The notes beneath the pieces were generated by a model, which did no database searches, had not been told where the DNA came from, and saw only the letters and a list, made by a program, of their open reading frames with translations. 64,000 nucleotides of DNA from Symsagittifera roscoffensis. Lineage: Eukaryota > Xenacoelomorpha > Acoela > Convolutidae. The first letter of the stretch is position 1. Every line of letters starts with the position of its first letter. Shown here piece after piece: positions 58,172 to 64,000 of this stretch. A program made the position numbers and the translations under genes. The stretch covers positions 29,534,833 through 29,598,832 of the forward strand of contig NC_087062.1 in the NCBI RefSeq assembly GCF_963678635.1, in the 5' to 3' direction.

Positions 58172-58456
58172 AAAGAGTAAAGAACGCAAGCAAACAGAAA
58201 AAAAAACACATTATTGAAAAAATCTCAACCTTCGAATTTCAAAGAAAAAAATCGTTACCCTTTAAGCTCTTTGAATTTCTGGAACAATTTATGATGGGCG
58301 CTTTTTTGATAACATTAAGGTAAAGTTTTTTATCGCTGGAAATCTAAAAATTATATTCCACTTTCGAAACTAAAATCGTCCATGGTTTTTGCGCCATTTC
58401 CACATTCGTTTTAGGAGAGTGCTGTTTTAAAAAATTTCACTACGTTCAATGCTCTT
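58172..58456. mobile_element. Solitary dispersed copy of the AAGAGTAATGAACG TIR element
   Basis: The left end aaagagtaaagaacgcaag and right end tacgttcaatgctctt flank a 285-bp version of the element in the intron-14 satellite (shared gatgggcgctttttt, taacat, ggcgccatttcc-like landmarks). It lies outside any array, upstream of EXOC1, which shows the element is dispersed. Similarity also extends leftward (acatagccaa..tgaaaagag), so flanking monomer-like sequence may be part of a larger element. Confidence 0.6.
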
Positions 58457-58459
58457 ATT

Positions 58460-59190
58460 CAGCTACTAGGAAAAGAAAGACTTTTGACTTAGGCTATCAT
58501 AAGTAATGATTGGATGTAGCAAACTCAACCAGATGTCATAATAGTTGACATGAACGCAACTAATTATTGCAGACATGAACGCAACTAAATAGAAAATTTT
58601 TATAATTGGAAAGCTCGGAGCAATTACAACTCTCAACTCATCGTGAAACTCAAGTTGCCCACCACGATGATACAGAGGGAAACTTACAGATGAAAAATGC
58701 AAAAACTTTCTAAATTTAAACTAGAATGGGAAAATCCTTTCTTGAAAACTTTTTCTTTCTATCTCAATCCAAGAATTTTGAAAAACTTTGTCTTTATCTA
58801 TAACAATTCAATTTCTTTTTAGACAAAGAAAAGCAAATTTAGTTTATTTGGCATTTTAGATGTTGAGAAACAAAAATGCAAGAGTTGGAATAGTATTGAA
58901 ACATATTTTATAGCGCTTATCCTAAAATTGGGCGTTACCTCCTTGCCAAATGTGGAAAAACCGTCATTGAATTCGAAATAAATATGAAATACAATACCTC
59001 ATCTGCAAATTATGTTAGTTGTTTGCAAAAACAAACAAGTCCCGACTGGAATCAAACTTCCGGGCTTTGACGTCAAGCAAGGGTGTTACAGCAAATCAGA
59101 AGCAATCTGAACATTCAAAAACTCGTGTTAGGAGAAGCCGACAAAACAAACAGACGGAAGATAATCCAAAAAACTACAAAAACACAAACT
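58460..59190. other. Intergenic, nothing identified
   Basis: Short open frames on both strands without recognisable motifs. Confidence 0.4.
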
Positions 59191-59300
59191 TGCAAAAAAC
59201 CAGGCCCCGGCAGGATTTAAACCACAAGCCTTTAATGTCTCCAGCAGATCTATTACCCCTCCGCCAGATGCACCGGATGGTTGATTGAATTTGAATTTAT
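59190..59300 (-). mobile_element. tRNA-derived SINE, copy 3
   Basis: Minus strand: A-box-like GGCGGAGGGGTAATAG, decayed B box GGTTTAAATCCTGCC, then ggggcctggtttttt. It shares a ttgaatttgaattt flank with the copies at 41345 and 59835. Confidence 0.45.
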
Positions 59301-59834
59301 AACTGGCAGAGAGGCAAAGAAAGCCACTAAGTCAAAAAACTTTAAAAAAGTCAAAATGTTGCCTGGAACCATGCTCTATTTGTGAAAAACACGTCCAGAA
59401 ACACAATTGACGGCGATTGTTGGAAATATAAAAAATAAGCGTCAATCGAACCGCCAAGCTTGAATAACTTCACGTAGAACCGAAAATATAATTGTTGTCA
59501 TCAAAAACTTTGAACTATAAATTCTATTCTAAAAATTTAGCAATTAGTTCGATCCGGAACGAAGCATAAACTCTGAAAAATCTCCGAATGAGCTCCCTAA
59601 GCCGATAAAACATGAGCTGAAATCATTTAACTCGAATGAAATTTTTAAGCAAAAAAACTAAAACAGCAAAATCTACGAGGTCAAGAATAGTTAAATTATA
59701 AATTGCGGGAATAGTTCGAAGCACTTAAAGCATCTACGTTGAAAATTGCTTATGAAATAAAATAAATTTTACTGTGGCAACTAGGCCGACAAAACAAGCA
59801 GACAAACAATAGGCCGACAATTTTTCCAGTTTGA

Positions 59835-59935
59835 AAAAAATCCTGGCCAGATTCAAACCCACTAACTTGGCGTGCCAGGCGTATTCTTCACCTCCAAGCT
59901 AAAATTTGAATTCATTATGAAACAAGATACAAGTG
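59835..59935 (-). mobile_element. tRNA-derived SINE, copy 4
   Basis: Minus strand: gaattcaaattttagcttgg (flank and A-box-like), then B-box-like GGGTTTGAATCTGGCC, then a T-run and caaactgg, parallel to copies 1 and 2. Confidence 0.5.
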
Positions 59936-60930
59936 ATTCTGTTAAAGAACTTTAAACAAGATTATATTCCGATTTGATAACGCTCGTCAACCGCTAACGT
60001 AACCATATTAACAACCTTCAAGATGCATGAAATACAACCAATGAAACTAATATAAAAAAAACAAACAGATGCAATGCAAGAAGCACATATTATTCTGACG
60101 ATAATCCTGAATTTGAAATAGTACAATCTTACAAGCTTGATATTGAAATATTACAACGGAAATATTACAATCAGAACGTAACATGTATTAGGAATAATTA
60201 TACGGGCTGTGCAGCCCAACAGGCAGGAACCCAAGCAACCTTAAAAATGAGCGAAAAACAAATAAGTTAAAAGAAGCATACTATTTAGCAAAAAAATGTC
60301 TAACAACATTTTGGTCTCTTCAACTTACGAGTTAAGCTGTTTCTTAAATTTGAGAACCTGATAATTTGAAAAATAATTGAAGTCAATCGAAACAAGATCA
60401 TTTTTATGAAAAAGTCATAGCATTTGATTATTTTACTTTAAACAAGCATTTCTGTGATTTTTGATTTTGCAAAAAAAAAAGAATTCAGTCTCTTACTCGA
60501 AAACCTAGTAAATTTTTAATTCCGGTAAGATTTTTTTCAGAAAATTGGTAGGTGATGTATCCAACACCCAATATAAAAATTCGGATGCAACTTGCTTCAA
60601 AAAGTATCATGAAAACCAACGTACAATTTTTGGAGCTATAATTAATTTTAGACTTACCTTCGACATGCATCCAGAGACTAGAGACCATGTGAAATCACTG
60701 GCGCTAAATATCTTTTAGATAAGTGGATTAGGGAAAAATAAGAACAAAAAATTCCGAACGCGACATGAGACTCCACTAAACTTAGCTATTCTGAGACATA
60801 AATTTTGAATATGATCATGAAAATTCAATTTTTTAACTATCAAAAAAACCGAAATATTTGATATTGATCAAATGGGAAAGTATATTAACCCCTAATTTCA
60901 AATGTTGTTCACTACTACAAACGTTCCATT
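59936..60930. other. Intergenic, nothing identified
   Basis: AT-rich, with scattered short frames. No element ends recognised. Confidence 0.4.
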
Positions 60931-60934
60931 TATT

Positions 60935-62705
60935 TAAATTTTCCTAAGCTAATAGTCAGCTTGTCAGCTCTACAACAGTCATCTGCTTTCAATAGTTCGC
61001 TTTGAAAGTGAGCTTTTACGAATGGCACTTCACTGCGATATAAATGATACAGTAGATCATTTATATCAAGCAGAAACAATACAGGCCCTAAATTTGAGCC
61101 TTACGAAACAGTATACGTTCCATTTTTTAATGATGAAAAAATTGAGCCATTTTGAAAATTAATGTTTTCAATAAAGAAGTAGTTCTTAAACAAATTCCCA
61201 TATTTTCAGCGAAGCCCAAAATTTGCAGGTTCTCGGAAAGAATGTCATCAATAACCGTATCGAATGCCTTCATAAGATCTATAAAAACGACATAGCGGTT
61301 ATGTTTTTTCTCGATTGATTTTCGAATGAAATCTGTTATCTTTGATAGTATGGATACAAGAGTTTTTTTTCTGAAAACCATATTGATTTGAGATATCATT
61401 TCGATTTTAGTCGAAATAAAACTATCAATTTATAGACCAACATACCAAAAGTTTTCCTGAAACTTGTTAATAAACTGATGGGTCGATATTTGTTGGGATC
61501 ATTCATTTTTCCGTCGATATTTGTTGGGATCATTCACTTTACCGTCTTTATATAAGCCAATGATTTTTGCTAGTTTGAAAGAATCGGGGAAGGTTTTCAA
61601 TTGCATAACTTGGTTTAAAAATGAAGCCAAGCAGGAGCAATGACTATTGCAAAATTTTCAACCAAAAAACTCAAATCATCATGACCAACAGAATGCGTTT
61701 TTGATGCTAACAATTGGTTTGTTCATTTCTATATCATCAATGTGTATTTTCGTGTATAAAAATTCTGCTTCAGCAATATTATCAGAAAATTGTTTTTCTA
61801 TGCTGGCAAAAAAAATCTTTGATTTGGTCGACTTTCTCTGTATTCTAATGTTCTTTGGATTTATTAGAAAAATTATAGAACACTACAGTTAGCTGATTTC
61901 ACCATGATTTTTAATTGGCAAAATTTGCTCTGGTCTCCTCTGCCGTATAAGCAATCTTAATTTTGTGAGCTTTAACTCGCTTTAACTTTTTTAGGCTTCT
62001 TCGAAAATTTTCTATTGTTGCAAATCTATTAAAAGCTTGAAAAAAAGTTTGCGTAAATATAGCTAAAGAATGTTTAACTTTAGTATCAGAAAGACAGTTT
62101 TACATTTTGATCCAAAACTAATAGTAATTTTAAGAACTGACCGATGCTTTTAAGTGGAGATCTCGATATACCAAAAAGGAGGGAGAAAGATACCGCGTAA
62201 TGATCACTAAGAGTAGTCCTCACAACACAAACATTGTAATGTTAGCGGATATGACGTGTTGCTTCTCTTTCAATGAAAGTTAGACCAAAACACTTAACTA
62301 TTTTATACTCATCAATAACTCCAAAAGATTTTGTTTTGAGCAACTCAACATTCAAATCACCCACCGAATACATTTCTGAAGAGACCTTTTTGATATTCAA
62401 TAAATGGTCAAAATAGATGAGAAACTCCCAATTTAAACGATGGTTGTCTATAAATAGTTAAGCAAAAGTTTTCATCCATAACATTTGAAAAATTCATTAT
62501 TACATGTTCAATTTCAATTTTCAGAACGGTGGAAAACTCAATAACATTTCGAGCAAAAAAAGCCACTTGGCTCCCAATTCTACTTCTACGATTAATTAAA
62601 ACTCCTTTGTGATAACCTTGAATATCGTACATGGCAGCCACATCCTTAACATTAAGCCAAGGCTCACATACAAGAACTACTGTTGGTTTCTATAAAATTG
62701 AAGCA
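60935..62705 (-). mobile_element. Degraded LINE with endonuclease and reverse transcriptase
   Basis: Read on the minus strand from 62.7 kb. Endonuclease: KPTVVLVCEPWLNVKDVAAM, ..GYHKGVLINRRSRIGSQVAF, ..ENFCLTIYRQPS, then SVGDLNVELLKTK (GDLN) near 62350 and RTTLSDHYAVSFSLLF (SDH) near 62200. RT: DPNKYRPISLLTSFRKTF near 61450, FRKKTLVSILSKITDF and RYVVFIDLMKAFDTVIDDIL near 61270, GSNLGPVLFLLDINDLL near 61070 and KADDCC near 60980. Several frameshifts and stops; it ends soon after the ADD motif. This is the layout of CR1/L2/Jockey-type ORF2, and it may be the same family as the intron-7 element. Confidence 0.78.
61488..61546. repeat. Small tandem duplication inside the LINE RT domain
   Basis: gtcgatatttgttgggatca is present twice about 28 bp apart, duplicating the codons for NDPNKYR just before PISLL. 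It postdates loss of function or contributed to it. Confidence 0.8.
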
Positions 62706-63400
62706 ACAAGTACACATAAAGGCTCATGACGTTTTCTTGAGGATTGTAATTTTTGATCTGTATTAGGTTTTCTCAAAAAACTTTAACAAAAATAGACAAT
62801 TAATTTTCTGATTTTGATTCAGACGTCACTTTCATCCGCACAGACCGCGTTCTGTGATTTGTCAGACTGAAGAGAAGCTGTATCAGCTCCGACCGACATT
62901 TCCATAAACATGATCTTTTAGTGGCTCTTTCCGCAATTGGATAAATTCCGTTACAAGCTCAACTTCCGCTGATTCAACAAAGTCTTTATTTCATTCTGTC
63001 TCCTTGGGACCAATATCTTGTTTATGTATATCATTTTAACTCGAAATTACAGCCGTTTTTTTGGTTTGTCGTTTGACAGCTTTCTCGCAATTATCATCCA
63101 CAGATTTTCTCAACTTGACACTCACTTTGAGATATTACCTTTATCGGTTTTTTGCGCCTGATAATTCCGTGTTGTTGTTGTCAAACCCAAGGGTCAGCCT
63201 AATTTTCTATATTTCGATCATTAGTTGGAAGTCTTTCATTGAGAAAAATCGGATATCGATCAATCGGATTTTTGAACTGGCCAATCAACTCCGAGTATAC
63301 TCCATTTTTTTCATCGAAATAGATGAATTTGATGCTCTTAGCTAGGGTGTCTTTCAGGTCCCGCCACAAACCCAAAAACGACAAGCTCTATTAATGTTTG
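62706..63400 (-). mobile_element. Possible ORF1 remnant upstream of the LINE
   Basis: A minus-strand frame at 63199-63384 reads ..DLKDTLAKSIKFIYFDEKNG, ..YSELIGQF, ..IFLNERLPTNDRNIEN. The final block recalls the end of RNA-binding ORF1 proteins of CR1-like LINEs, and the position upstream of the endonuclease fits. No firm homology. Confidence 0.3.
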
Positions 63401-63749
63401 GTGTCTTAGCGCTCCTGACCACTCGCCCTCTTCTCTAGGTCTACAACTCTAAGTCTTGTAATAATATCAACTTTTTCTGAATTTTGCCAAGAAATGTATT
63501 CGAATAAAGATCGAGTATTAGGATCCGAAATCTTTTCCAGGGTTGAAAAAATCGCTGATTCATTATTTGAGACAAATTAAACTGATGTAAATTTTATACG
63601 GAGCAAAAAATTCTAAGATTTGAAGCAACTAACTGATCTCTACGCAATCAATTCTGAAAGTTTCATATAGCTGGTACTATATAAAAAAGCTTCACGTCAA
63701 AAACAAAACTATCATACCTAAAAAAAATATATATAAATTACAAATTTGT

Positions 63750-64000
63750 ACATACAGAGGAGAAAAGGAGCTTCGCAACGCTTGCGATGTAAAAAAAAAG
63801 CCGAAAAAAATTTCTGAAAAACTATGTTGGAAAAAATTACTTGACAAAATAATTTGACAAAAAAACAGAAAATTACAGTTACAAAACTTCATATTTGTTT
63901 CCAATGAAGTTCATGGACAGCTACAAAAAACGGAAATCATCTGCCGAGCGTCAACAAAGGCGAAAAACTTTGGGTCGAAACCTGTTGAGCCGAAAACAAA
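63750..64000. repeat. Dispersed repeat beginning with the gaggcgaagctgagcttc hairpin motif
   Basis: acagaggagaaaaggagctt then cgcaacgcttgcgat matches 42138-42175 (acagaggtgaaactgatctt, cgaaccacttgcgat). It is followed by gccgaaaaa and, at the window edge, ttgagccgaaaacaaa, reminiscent of family-A monomers. Other relatives are near 36163, 40755, 53239 and 58018. Confidence 0.45.

Overview
The window is animal (metazoan) nuclear DNA: AT-rich, with spliced genes, a CR1/L2-like LINE, tRNA-derived SINEs, several TIR-element families and long satellite arrays. I cannot place the species. It is probably an invertebrate, and nothing here is prokaryotic.

One gene explains most of the window. Fourteen exons on the minus strand, between about 54.7 kb and 16.4 kb, join in a single open frame. 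They encode the first ~570 residues of the exocyst subunit Sec3/EXOC1: the N-terminal PH-like PIP2-binding domain, the coiled coil and the start of the helical C-terminal region. The last roughly 300 residues must lie to the left of base 1. Every splice phase closes, and residue blocks match the family exon by exon. Exon 14, which falls in a poorly conserved linker, is the weakest.

The introns are the unusual part. Intron 14 (bases 1-16434 and beyond) is a ~180-bp satellite with TIR elements inside it, present as two ~8.2-8.7 kb near-identical blocks. Intron 13 holds a Mutator-like MITE with a 9-bp target duplication. Intron 12 (19.1 kb) holds two arrays of a ~166-bp satellite. One is mainly dimeric; the other has a 1326-bp eight-monomer higher-order repeat. 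Between them lie a minor satellite and a 1.5-kb purine tract. Intron 11 has an old degenerate tandem repeat. Intron 8 has two SINEs. Intron 7 has a LINE missing its 3' part and an hAT-type MITE with a perfect 8-bp target duplication. Intron 2 has a three-fold tandem duplication.

The most interesting pattern is that three separate tandem duplications (introns 2, 12 and 14) each have one breakpoint a few nucleotides inside an exon. Each therefore copied a splice site, with 4-22 nt of exon, into the intron, leaving decoy donors or acceptors. This suggests introns that grow by tandem duplication anchored at exon-intron boundaries.

Upstream of the gene (54.7-64 kb) there is a splice acceptor before the start codon (5'UTR intron or trans-splice site). 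Beyond it are a possible LINE 3'-end fragment, SINEs, a Tc1-like fold-back MITE, a solitary copy of the TIR element found inside the intron-14 satellite, and a degraded minus-strand LINE with recognisable endonuclease and reverse transcriptase. I see no second host gene there.
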